Source: Chrysochromulina parva (taxonomy: Eukaryota > Haptophyta > Prymnesiales > Chrysochromulinaceae). From it: 34,084 nucleotides of DNA. The notes beneath the pieces were generated by a model. The model ran no database searches. It was not told where the DNA came from and was given only the letters and a program-made list of their open reading frames with translations. Each line of letters begins with the position of its first letter. Position 1 is the first letter of the stretch. The position numbers and the translations under genes are program-made. The stretch spans positions 1-34,084 of the forward strand of contig PJAB01000212.1 in the NCBI GenBank assembly GCA_002887195.1. Reading direction: 5' to 3'. This document shows, in pieces, positions 24,632-31,792 of the stretch.

Positions 24632-24991
24632 ATGGCCACCACGTCCTTCTTCACGCACCACCTTCGCCTCATCTCGCTAACCGCCGTGGTCGGCGCGGCG
24701 CTCCCCGTCGCCATCATTCTGGCCCCGCGTGGCCGTGGGCGAGAGCCAGGAAAATCTCACCTCCTAAGCGGCGCCCCGCTTGCTGGCCTCCTGCGCCAGA
24801 AGTCATCATTAAGCGCGCCCCACCGGGCTCACTCACATGAGCGCCGCTGTACTGTGTCGACCCGTTTTTACTTCACACACACACACACACACGACACGCT
24901 CAGGGTACACAGGCCGAAGGATGCCAAGCCGCGCGGCGCAGGCGCACGGGCGCGCGCCGGCGCGCGTCGGAACGCGTTGCCGTTGGCGTAG
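24632..24991 (+). CDS. Doubtful small hydrophobic-N-terminus ORF
   Basis: The ATG at 24632 opens 119 codons beginning MATTSFFTHHLRLISLTAVV, with a hydrophobic segment (ISLTAVVGAALPVAIILAP) that could be a membrane anchor or targeting signal. Its second half runs through the duplicated element and the CA microsatellite (FTHTHTHD), which argues against coding there. If real, it is probably only a first exon. It would start 94 bp from the MYND ATG in the divergent orientation. No family is recognised. Confidence 0.18.
   Translation: MATTSFFTHHLRLISLTAVVGAALPVAIILAPRGRGREPGKSHLLSGAPLAGLLRQKSSLSAPHRAHSHERRCTVSTRFYFTHTHTHDTLRVHRPKDAKPRGAGARARAGARRNALPLA
24841..24880. repeat. 40-bp direct repeat, copy B
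   Basis: This second copy begins gcgccgctgtactgtgtcga and runs into a CA microsatellite. On the minus strand it is followed by an ATG at nearly the same distance as in copy A, but that ATG is followed at once by TGA. The context ATGTGAGT also contains a consensus-like splice donor. Confidence 0.85.
24874..24892. repeat. CA dinucleotide microsatellite
   Basis: An uninterrupted 19-bp CA run directly follows copy B of the 40-bp repeat. Copy A has only cacacac at the matching position, so the run expanded after the duplication. Confidence 0.9.
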
Positions 24992-25116
24992 TGTGGATAC
25001 TTTTCTCTTAGAAAACCGGAAAGGTGAGATTTTCTTTTGTGCAGCCCGAGAGCGATCCCCCCCACCCCACCTCCAGCCCGGGAGCACTCGCTCGCACAGC
25101 TCGGTGACTCTGACAG

Positions 25117-26010
25117 TCATGATCGCAGTCCCAGCCAGCCTCCGTGAAAGAAGGCCGCGCCAACGGCGAGGGGCAGCGCGGCAAGGCCCAACGCCACAGC
25201 TGGCTTGTCCGAGCCTTGGAGGGCTGGCAAGCATGCGATGCCAAGGTGCACGGCGAGCGCCGAGCGTGCGCTCATCGAGACCCCATACAGGCTGTGGCGC
25301 GCGTGCGGCGTGGCCAGCGTGTGATAGGTGAACGCTGCGAGGATGCCCCCGGTGCCGTTGGTCGAGTGCCGCTGCGTGGCGGCTGCGAGCGACATGCCGA
25401 GCGCGCCGCACAGCCAGAGGGCGAGGAAACCAGCACGGCCGAGCGCGCGCTGCAGCTCGTGGCCTAGTCCAAGCAACGACGAGCCCAGCCACAGCATCTC
25501 GAAGGCGGAGCTCGTCGCAAAGGCGCCGCACAGCACCGTGTGCGGCTTCGATAGCAGCGGCGCAAAATAGCGATAAAAGGTACCCGGACCGTAGCTGTGG
25601 TACACAAAGCAGGCGACGCCATGGGCGGCAGCCAGCGCGTACAGGTCGTATTGAGGCCCAGGCAGACCGTTCCAGGAGCCGAGCACGCCGACGAAGCACT
25701 TTTTGGAGGTGCAGCCAAGCGAGACAGTTCCAGCATCCAGGGCCCAAAGCCTATCCTCGGGCCAGCGCTCAACCCCGAAATAGAATCGTTCGCGAACCAT
25801 TGCGCTGAGCTTCCTCCAGCGCTCGGGCGTGTCCCACACCTCACGGATGGGCTTCGACGCAATGTCAAAGGTGCCAGCCCCAAGCTTTTCCTTCCGGCGC
25901 ATCCGTGCGACCGCCTCTGGCCAGTCGGAGGCGCGCGGGCGCGTGAGCACTGCGATGCCGAGCCAAGGCACCGCCATCACTATGGTGCGGACGACGAGCG
26001 TCACACGCAT
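25117..26010 (-). CDS. Rhomboid-like membrane protein lacking the catalytic serine
   Basis: The predicted protein has 297 aa from the ATG at 26010, the first in-frame ATG. MRVTLVVRTIVMAVPWLGIA is a signal anchor or targeting segment. A soluble region follows (about 30-130, DWPEAVARMRRKEKLGAG), then several membrane helices. Residues about 160-235 resemble the rhomboid core: FEMLWLGSSLLGLGHELQ (H184 at the TM2 His position), the GRAGFLALWLCGALGMSLAA helix, then STNGTGGILAAFTYH, where rhomboid proteases have GxSG. Here the triad position reads G-T-G-G, so Ser is replaced by Gly221. Candidate second histidines are H255 (AVHLG) or H289 (FFHGGWLG). The protein would therefore be a pseudoprotease like iRhoms or derlins, which bind and traffic membrane clients. 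Similarity is by pattern only. Its stop lies 579 bp from the MYND start, and its start 78 bp from the exostosin stop. Confidence 0.62.
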   Translation of the reverse strand: MRVTLVVRTIVMAVPWLGIAVLTRPRASDWPEAVARMRRKEKLGAGTFDIASKPIREVWDTPERWRKLSAMVRERFYFGVERWPEDRLWALDAGTVSLGCTSKKCFVGVLGSWNGLPGPQYDLYALAAAHGVACFVYHSYGPGTFYRYFAPLLSKPHTVLCGAFATSSAFEMLWLGSSLLGLGHELQRALGRAGFLALWLCGALGMSLAAATQRHSTNGTGGILAAFTYHTLATPHARHSLYGVSMSARSALAVHLGIACLPALQGSDKPAVALGLAALPLAVGAAFFHGGWLGLRS

Positions 26011-26088
26011 GGCGTGCAAATTCGGGACGAACTGTGTGTGAACGTGAACACGACCAGAAAGCACCCATTTCACGGATCGTCTTAACCG

Positions 26089-28176
26089 TTATTTTGGCAT
26101 TCCTACTCGAGTGGGAATGCGTGCCAAACAAGCAGTCACGCGCGCAAGCAGTTCGCCCAGGAGATCATCCCGTGCCATTCTCGCTCGAATAGTCCTTGCG
26201 GCGTCGAGCCCCGGGACCATCGTTGCGCTGTATGCATCGAGCGGCACGCGGGTCACCTCCGCGACATACCTCGGTCCATGGACGGCGAGCACGCGCCGTA
26301 ACGCGCTGCTCGCTTTCTTTCCAGCGACCGCGGCCACCTCCAAAAGCGTGTGTTCGAAGGCGGTGCCGTTGCCCCACACAAACGCAGGCCACGCGGCTTG
26401 AAGGTTGGCAAGAAGGCTCGGATGGGCGAGGTCATAGCACGCGAGGAACGCTGGGAGGTTGTCCATCTGGCTGAGGCGCTGCCGGTCGGAGAGGGAGTCC
26501 GCGAAGCTGACGAGCAATCGCTCGTGCCGCAGCACCCGAAAGAATGGCGGCCAGACGAACCGATTCGTAAAGAGAGGCACGCAGCCGTTGAGCACGGAGG
26601 AGATGATGCGCGTATCAAACCCGACACCGCCAGCAACAAGGCAGAACTTGGAGCGTGCCTGCGCATCGCGAGGCGCCCAACGAGGAAGGCTCGTTTCGAT
26701 GAGCAGCCGATCCGAGACGCCCCGCCAGTGCATGTACATGTACTGGCGTATACCGCCTGAGTAGCAGCTGGCGCAGACCATCCGGCCACACGCTGCGCTG
26801 TGGCGCGAGCACCAGTCTCGGCTCAGCTCAGCACTTTGCACGCGCACGAGCGTGCCGATCGACTCGGTGCAATTGACGTGGCAGCGGGAATGGAATTTGC
26901 CCAAACCCGAATCGCCGACGAAGAAGAGGTCGAACTGCGTCTTCGAGTGCACATCGAAGAAGGCGTCTCGCGAGTCCGGCCGATGATCGAGCTGCCGCTC
27001 GACAGCGCTGGGGCCGTCGACGGCGGTTGCCGTAGCTGAGGAGGCGAGGATGTGAGATGTGCCGGCGGCGTTCCACGTATCGAGGTTGGGTGCGTAGAAC
27101 GGGTCGGAGGGCGGGATACAGACGTCACGTCCTTCGTTGAAGCAGCAGCTTCTTTCAGAGTGAGAGGGTGCCACCTCAGAGCGGCGTGGGCAGTGAGGGT
27201 GCATGCGGATCACTCCAGGCTCGCTGAGAGCAGCTGGCGCGTCGGTAGGCTGCAGGCTGAGCAAGAGCGTCCATGCAAACGAACGAGGCGCGAGCCGCGA
27301 CACCGTGTCCCGGTTCATCTCAAGGCCTGCATGGACCGCTACCGCCACGTCGCCACCCGACGCGACGACCACCTCTGTGTCGTGGACAAGGGTTGCGTAG
27401 AAGTAGCCAGCTGCCCAATAAACGGCCCGCTTCTCCAAGAGAGCTCCAGGGCCGTAATTGTACCCGTCACCGATCCTGTGCCTTTCAGCAATCTCGTACT
27501 GCACAGCTGCCGGCAGGTCGAGCAATTCAACGGACAGCTCATCACGTTCATGCGGCCCTCGCCTGAGCGCGCGAGTGCGACAGTAGGGCCCGAAAGTCCC
27601 AGCCTCGCACTCGCAAAAGTGGCCCGCGCAGGAGCCGTGGCTGGAGCAGTTTGCCCAGCATCCGATCGTACTGACATGCCTAGCTGTCGAGAGAACCTTT
27701 TTGCCCTCCCAGGCTGACAAACCAACTGGTACAGCAGCCTGCAGTGATTCCCGCCGCATGGCACCCGCTGCAAACGATCGATTCATCATCGGCGTAGCAC
27801 ACGCTGGTGGCGTCCGGAGCAAGATGGGCGGCACAGCAACGCCTGCTGCACGGATACCCTCTAGGTAGGCTGCGCAAGCCTCCAGACAGCGGCACAAACC
27901 GTTTGACTCGCTCTCATCGAGGAGCGACAAAAGGTCACAAGTCCATGGCGCACGGTGCAGCTCGAATCGAAACCTCGCGACCGACATCTGCAGTGATGGC
28001 CTGTGCCGATGATCAAGCGCAATCGTGGCGTTCATGAACGCCTTCGTGGCAACCCTGGCTGCAGCACAGGCAGCGAGCACGTCCAATGTGCAGTGGCGTC
28101 CCTCCCATCCGTAAGCACACACGCAGCGTTGCCCATCTTCCGTCTGGTGACCATGCAGACAAGCGTTCCCTTCCAT
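26089..28176 (-). CDS. EGF-containing exostosin-family (GT47) glycosyltransferase
   Basis: The protein is 695 aa if started at the ATG at 28176. It begins with a partial EGF module (CVCAYGWEGRHC). A helical region follows, then a second EGF/tenascin module at about 172-195 (CSSHGSCAGHFCECEAGTFG). The rest is GT47. The GT-B donor half is clear at about 505-560: RSKFCLVAGGVGFDTRIISS then VLNGCVPLFTNRFVWPPF. This matches the exostosin SKFCL-P-G...R..E....GCIPV pattern, except that the usual Glu after R..  is not obvious. Upstream lie CYSGGIRQYMYMHWRG and DLFFVGD. Exostosins build glycans in the Golgi and are normally type II membrane proteins. No signal anchor is visible in this model, so a first exon is probably missing. 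The frame continues to 28539, but that part is antisense to kelch coding sequence and is rejected. Confidence 0.75.
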   Translation of the reverse strand: MEGNACLHGHQTEDGQRCVCAYGWEGRHCTLDVLAACAAARVATKAFMNATIALDHRHRPSLQMSVARFRFELHRAPWTCDLLSLLDESESNGLCRCLEACAAYLEGIRAAGVAVPPILLRTPPACATPMMNRSFAAGAMRRESLQAAVPVGLSAWEGKKVLSTARHVSTIGCWANCSSHGSCAGHFCECEAGTFGPYCRTRALRRGPHERDELSVELLDLPAAVQYEIAERHRIGDGYNYGPGALLEKRAVYWAAGYFYATLVHDTEVVVASGGDVAVAVHAGLEMNRDTVSRLAPRSFAWTLLLSLQPTDAPAALSEPGVIRMHPHCPRRSEVAPSHSERSCCFNEGRDVCIPPSDPFYAPNLDTWNAAGTSHILASSATATAVDGPSAVERQLDHRPDSRDAFFDVHSKTQFDLFFVGDSGLGKFHSRCHVNCTESIGTLVRVQSAELSRDWCSRHSAACGRMVCASCYSGGIRQYMYMHWRGVSDRLLIETSLPRWAPRDAQARSKFCLVAGGVGFDTRIISSVLNGCVPLFTNRFVWPPFFRVLRHERLLVSFADSLSDRQRLSQMDNLPAFLACYDLAHPSLLANLQAAWPAFVWGNGTAFEHTLLEVAAVAGKKASSALRRVLAVHGPRYVAEVTRVPLDAYSATMVPGLDAARTIRARMARDDLLGELLARVTACLARIPTRVGMPK

Positions 28177-28242
28177 CGCAGGTGCTTGAGACGGCGCGGC
28201 TTCGACCCCCCAATTAGGAAGCGGTCTGTGGATACCCTTGGC
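28177..28242. promoter_or_regulatory. 66-bp gap between divergent exostosin and kelch starts
   Basis: With the chosen starts only 66 bp separate the two ATGs, the tightest pair in the window. Both proteins lack a convincing N-terminal targeting signal here, so either start could lie in an unrecognised upstream exon. A plus-strand acceptor-like ccccccaattag is at about 28206-28217. Confidence 0.35.
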
Positions 28243-31200
28243 ATGCTTCGTGCCTTGACGGGCTCCATGCCGTTGGCCACACTGGCATCCTCGTCTACGA
28301 ACGGGCGCGACCTGCTGCGGTGGACAGACGCAGCCTCGGGGAAAATGTCCGACCTGCCGCACGCGCGTGGCGGCGCCGCCGTCGCCCGCTGGGAGCTCGC
28401 CTCGCAGCAGCTCCTCTACATGTATGGCGGCTGCAGCATCGTGCAGTGCTACGATGGCCTGATGCGGCTCGACCTGTACCGCGGCAAATGGACGACCGAG
28501 CAGGTCAAGGGCACGCCCCCGAAGAAGCGCAAGGGGCATACCCTCAACCTCCTGGGCCGCTCGCTCGACGAGCAGGTGCTGCTAGTCATCGGCGGCTGGT
28601 CGGGCGATGGGGTGGTGCCCAATGGTATCAAGGAGTACAGCATCATTCACAACCAGTGGCAGTACCGCGCCTTCCAGGGCACGCCGCCGCCCGATCGTTG
28701 GGCCCACACCGCCACTTCCATCGACCCGGAGCACGTCATCGTCTTTGGCGGCGAGGGCACGACGCCCGGCCAGTACCTCAACGACGTGTACCTGTTCTCG
28801 CTGCTCGAGGGCGAGTGGCGGCGGCTGCACCCGCAAGGTGACGAGCGCTTCGGCGCCGAGCGGCTGCTACCGGCGGGTCGCATGGGCCACACTGCCACGC
28901 TCATCAAGACGCCCACCTCGCACGCGCTGTACATCTTTGGCGGCTACACCACTGCCGCCCGTGGCACGCGACAGGTGAGCGCAGGCGCTGCCCATGCCCA
29001 ATGCCCTGCAAGGAGCAGGATGGGGGGGGGGGGGGTTGCGGATGGTGGGATGGCGCGTTTCGGCCGTTGGAGCGCGTGCCCGCTGCCCGTCGTCGCCCCT
29101 CTGTTGGCGCCTTACCGGCCTCCCCTCGCCCCGCGCTCGCGCACCCGCCGTCCCACGCCTCACCTCGCCCCTTTGTGTGCCTCCCCTCGCGCGCAGCACC
29201 GCGTGGCGACCAACGAGCTTTGGGCCCTCGACCTGCGCGGTGGCCTGGGCGAGCAGCAGCGCGACTCGCCCGGCTCCGACTACCTGCGCTGGGTCAAGGT
29301 AGATACAATCGGGAGGCCGCCGGCGGCGCGCGGCCACCACGCCGCCGTGTCTTCGTCATACGGCGGCAACCTGTTCGTCGCCTTCGGGTGCGACGAGACG
29401 GAGCTGCAGTGCTACGACGACGCCTTCATGCTGGATACCACCTACCCGCAGGGCCACTACTGGCAGAAGCTACCGGTCGGCATGCAACGGCCGGCGGCGC
29501 GCCAGATGCTGACCGCGTGGGTGCATGGGGCCTCGCTGGTGGTGTCGGGCGGGTGCACGCCCGCGCAGGACGCGGCGCAGGACCACTGCTACAGCGACGT
29601 GTGGCAGCTGCCCCTCGATGGCCTCATCCAGGGCGGCAAGCAGCTCAATGCGACGGTCCACGTCGTTGAGGAGGACGCGGGACTCAATCTCAACTTGCAG
29701 CTCCTCCCCGGCCAGCGATCCGCTGCGCAGGCGACTGCAGCCCTCTCCGGCACGCCCGCAGCGGGCGGCCAAAGCAGCAGGAGCAGCAGCGGCGGCGGCG
29801 GCGGCGGCGGCGCCTCGGAGCTCGCCTCGAACGCGACCACTTCGGCCATCAGTGGCAATGCAACGGCTTCGGGCGGCGGCGCCATCGTCATGGGCAACCA
29901 CACGGTGACCCTCCACAATGGTACGGAGGGCCGCATCGTAGGCGCCGAGTCGCTGCTCGCAACAGAAGAAGATGACGACGCCGTGCCGCTCTACATCGAC
30001 ACGTCGCTCAACGACGGCGTCGACGTGCTCTCGGCGGCGGTGATTTACGGCACGAACACCTTCGAGGATGCCATGTGCCAGATGAGTAACATTACCCGAT
30101 GTCCCTTCACCTACGTCACGCGCGGGCATGCGGCCAAAGAGGAGACGCTTGAGCTCGAGGACACGACCAAGTTCACCATCGGGCGCATCCTGCGCATCAA
30201 CCCGGGCGCGCCCAACCAGGAGGACAACCAGATCGTGGGATTCGGGGAGCGCGTCCTTTCGGAGACCCAGAAGCGGCTGCTCGCGCTCGCGGCGGCGCGC
30301 CACGCGGCCGACAGCGCCATCGAGCACAAGGAGCCGACCCTCGCTCACAAGCTCGAGGAGTCGGTGCGCGCAAAGGCGAAGGCGGTGGCGCGCGGCGGCG
30401 GCGGCGGCGACGGTTCCGGCGGCGCCGGCGACGCCGCGGACGCGCGCATCGAGGCCGCGACGAGCCGCATCGCCGCGGCTGCGAGCGCCGCCGCGGCCTC
30501 GCGCCTCCACCCGATGATGGTGCACAACCCCGAGGCGCCGACACGCCGTCGCCTCTCGACGGCCTTCTTGCAGCTCGAGGCGCGCGCTTCGGCACTGCTC
30601 CCCTCGTCGTTCGCGAACAGCCGCGAGCTTGCGCGCAAGTTCGCCGAGGGGGTCTCCGAGGGGGTCTCCGAGGGGGTCAAGGCGGCCAAGGCGGCCAAGG
30701 CGGCTGCCTTGCGCGCGGTGCCAATGGCGCCCGGCGCCGAGGTGACCATTGACGAAGCGGACGATGAGAGTGTCAGGGCAGCCAAGGAGGCCGAGGCAGC
30801 CGCGCGTGCCTCCGGATGGAGTCCGAGCGCTGGGGTCCCTTACGAGGCGTCGCGCCGCGTGCACGGGCGCGCGCTGCACACGCGCATCGACCTCAAAGTG
30901 CCGCTCAAGTTTGCGCACGCGGCCGATGAGCCGGTCGTGCAGCTGCCAGCGTCCGTCACGTCGATGGAGGCGGCGCCCGGGCTGCAGCACCTTGCTGGCG
31001 AGCGCTCAGTGCATCGGCAGCATGTGGGGAAGGAAGACACCGACGAGTCCAACCCGCTGCGCATCCTCGCGCTCTCGCGCCAGTCACCGCCGCCGCCAAG
31101 GCCGCCGAGCCCGCCGCCCTCGCCGCCAGCCCCCCCGAGCAGTCCACCGCCCACGGACAGGATCTTCATTGCCGAGGACATCATGTACGAGTACGATGAG

Positions 31201-31548
31201 AAGGAGCACAGGGGCCACGTCTCCCAAGCAGTCGCGGAGCTTGCGGCGGGCGGCAGCTCGCACCTGTCCTCGGCAAGCAGCAAGCTCAGCGGCCTGCTCT
31301 CCGCGGTGCGCTCGCGCACCTCGATGATGCACACCGTGAGCGCGCAGGGCCTCGTCGACGACATCAAAGCCACCGTCATCGGCCTGCCAGTGTGGGCGAT
31401 CGCGGCGAGCTGCCTCGGCGCCATACTGCTGCTGATCGCGCTCATCTGCTGCTGCATGCAAGGCGCGCAATCGCGCGGCCGCAAGAAGGCCCAACTCGAG
31501 GATATCAACCCAGTCTTCCAGACGGAGACGTGGCGAAAGCTCGAGTAG
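28243..31548 (+). CDS. Kelch-repeat single-pass membrane protein (two exons)
   Basis: Model: join(28243..28974,29197..31548), 1027 aa. Residues about 35-386 hold kelch blades: LLYMYGGC, HVIVFGGEG, ALYIFGGY, TNELWALDL, GNLFVAFGC and SLVVSGGC, each with the paired RxxHT/ARGHH motif. They form a beta-propeller. Next come a Gly/Ser region with N-glycosylation sites, then a LEDTTKFTIGRILRINPG module ending QIVGFG (about 564-595), a repeat seen in secreted algal and bacterial proteins. An Ala-rich helical region includes a tandem EGVS repeat. A Pro-rich SPPPSPPAPPSSPPP hinge (about 872-899) precedes one TM (about 972-998, GLPVWAIAASCLGAILLLIA). The Arg/Lys-rich cytoplasmic tail contains NPVF, an NPxF-type sorting-like motif. 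Type I topology with an extracellular propeller is inferred. The signal peptide is weak (MLRALTGSMPLATLASS), so a 5' exon may be missing. Glyoxal/galactose oxidase is unlikely. Confidence 0.8.
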   Translation: MLRALTGSMPLATLASSSTNGRDLLRWTDAASGKMSDLPHARGGAAVARWELASQQLLYMYGGCSIVQCYDGLMRLDLYRGKWTTEQVKGTPPKKRKGHTLNLLGRSLDEQVLLVIGGWSGDGVVPNGIKEYSIIHNQWQYRAFQGTPPPDRWAHTATSIDPEHVIVFGGEGTTPGQYLNDVYLFSLLEGEWRRLHPQGDERFGAERLLPAGRMGHTATLIKTPTSHALYIFGGYTTAARGTRQVSAGAAHAQCPARSRMGGGGVADGGMARFGRWSACPLPVVAPLLAPYRPPLAPRSRTRRPTPHLAPLCASPRAQHRVATNELWALDLRGGLGEQQRDSPGSDYLRWVKVDTIGRPPAARGHHAAVSSSYGGNLFVAFGCDETELQCYDDAFMLDTTYPQGHYWQKLPVGMQRPAARQMLTAWVHGASLVVSGGCTPAQDAAQDHCYSDVWQLPLDGLIQGGKQLNATVHVVEEDAGLNLNLQLLPGQRSAAQATAALSGTPAAGGQSSRSSSGGGGGGGASELASNATTSAISGNATASGGGAIVMGNHTVTLHNGTEGRIVGAESLLATEEDDDAVPLYIDTSLNDGVDVLSAAVIYGTNTFEDAMCQMSNITRCPFTYVTRGHAAKEETLELEDTTKFTIGRILRINPGAPNQEDNQIVGFGERVLSETQKRLLALAAARHAADSAIEHKEPTLAHKLEESVRAKAKAVARGGGGGDGSGGAGDAADARIEAATSRIAAAASAAAASRLHPMMVHNPEAPTRRRLSTAFLQLEARASALLPSSFANSRELARKFAEGVSEGVSEGVKAAKAAKAAALRAVPMAPGAEVTIDEADDESVRAAKEAEAAARASGWSPSAGVPYEASRRVHGRALHTRIDLKVPLKFAHAADEPVVQLPASVTSMEAAPGLQHLAGERSVHRQHVGKEDTDESNPLRILALSRQSPPPPRPPSPPPSPPAPPSSPPPTDRIFIAEDIMYEYDEKEHRGHVSQAVAELAAGGSSHLSSASSKLSGLLSAVRSRTSMMHTVSAQGLVDDIKATVIGLPVWAIAASCLGAILLLIALICCCMQGAQSRGRKKAQLEDINPVFQTETWRKLE
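28975..29196 (+). other. 222-nt GT-AG intron, length divisible by three and stop-free
   Basis: The donor is ACAG|GTGAGC at 28975. The acceptor CGCGCAG ends at 29196 after a C/T-rich stretch (ctttgtgtgcctcccctcgc). The intron falls between a kelch GGYTTAARGTRQ block and HRVATNELWALDL, so removal restores a normal blade. The translated interior (GMARFGRWSACPLPVVAPLL) resembles no kelch sequence. A run of 14 G lies at 29022-29035. Confidence 0.8.
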
Positions 31549-31792
31549 CCCCACGTGTTATATGCGAAAGCGTATTACTGATCAGAAATGAAAAGTGTGA
31601 CTCACTTTGCGTTTTTGACCGCCCCTTCCTGCGCCAACGGCTCGTGAGCTCTGACCACGTGCACTCGAACGCCCGAGACGACGCCACACGCGCTAGAGGA
31701 AGCGCACAGCAGTCTTCGGATAAATCTCCTCTCGCCGCTCTGGGTTGCCTTCTCCCTCATCCCTCCCAGCAACACCACCCCGCGGATCATCT
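31549..31792. other. Intergenic region between tandem kelch and EGF genes
   Basis: These 244 bp hold the kelch 3' UTR and the promoter/leader of the EGF gene. The first 80 bp are AT-richer. A pyrimidine-rich stretch (ttctccctcatccctcccagc, about 31750-31770) lies 25-45 bp before the ATG and could be a leader-intron acceptor. No gene is seen. Confidence 0.5.

Larger units (their letters stand above)
24538..25116. other. 579-bp stretch upstream of the MYND gene
   Basis: This stretch holds the presumed MYND promoter, a duplicated 40-bp element (24542-24581 and 24841-24880), a CA microsatellite and one weak plus-strand ORF. It also includes the 3' flank of the rhomboid-like gene. No stronger gene is visible. 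Confidence 0.6.

Noticed and set aside
24833..25747. 304-codon minus frame overlapping the rhomboid-like gene
   Set aside because: It is Arg/Ala-rich without helices or motifs. The overlapping frame has ordered TM segments and a rhomboid pattern.
28177..28539. N-terminal extension of the exostosin frame
   Set aside because: It is antisense to kelch blade coding sequence and has no signal anchor or family similarity.
29470..30990. 506-codon minus-strand ORF opposite the kelch gene
   Set aside because: It has no recognisable domain and is Arg/His-rich. The plus frame carries kelch motifs and a TM.
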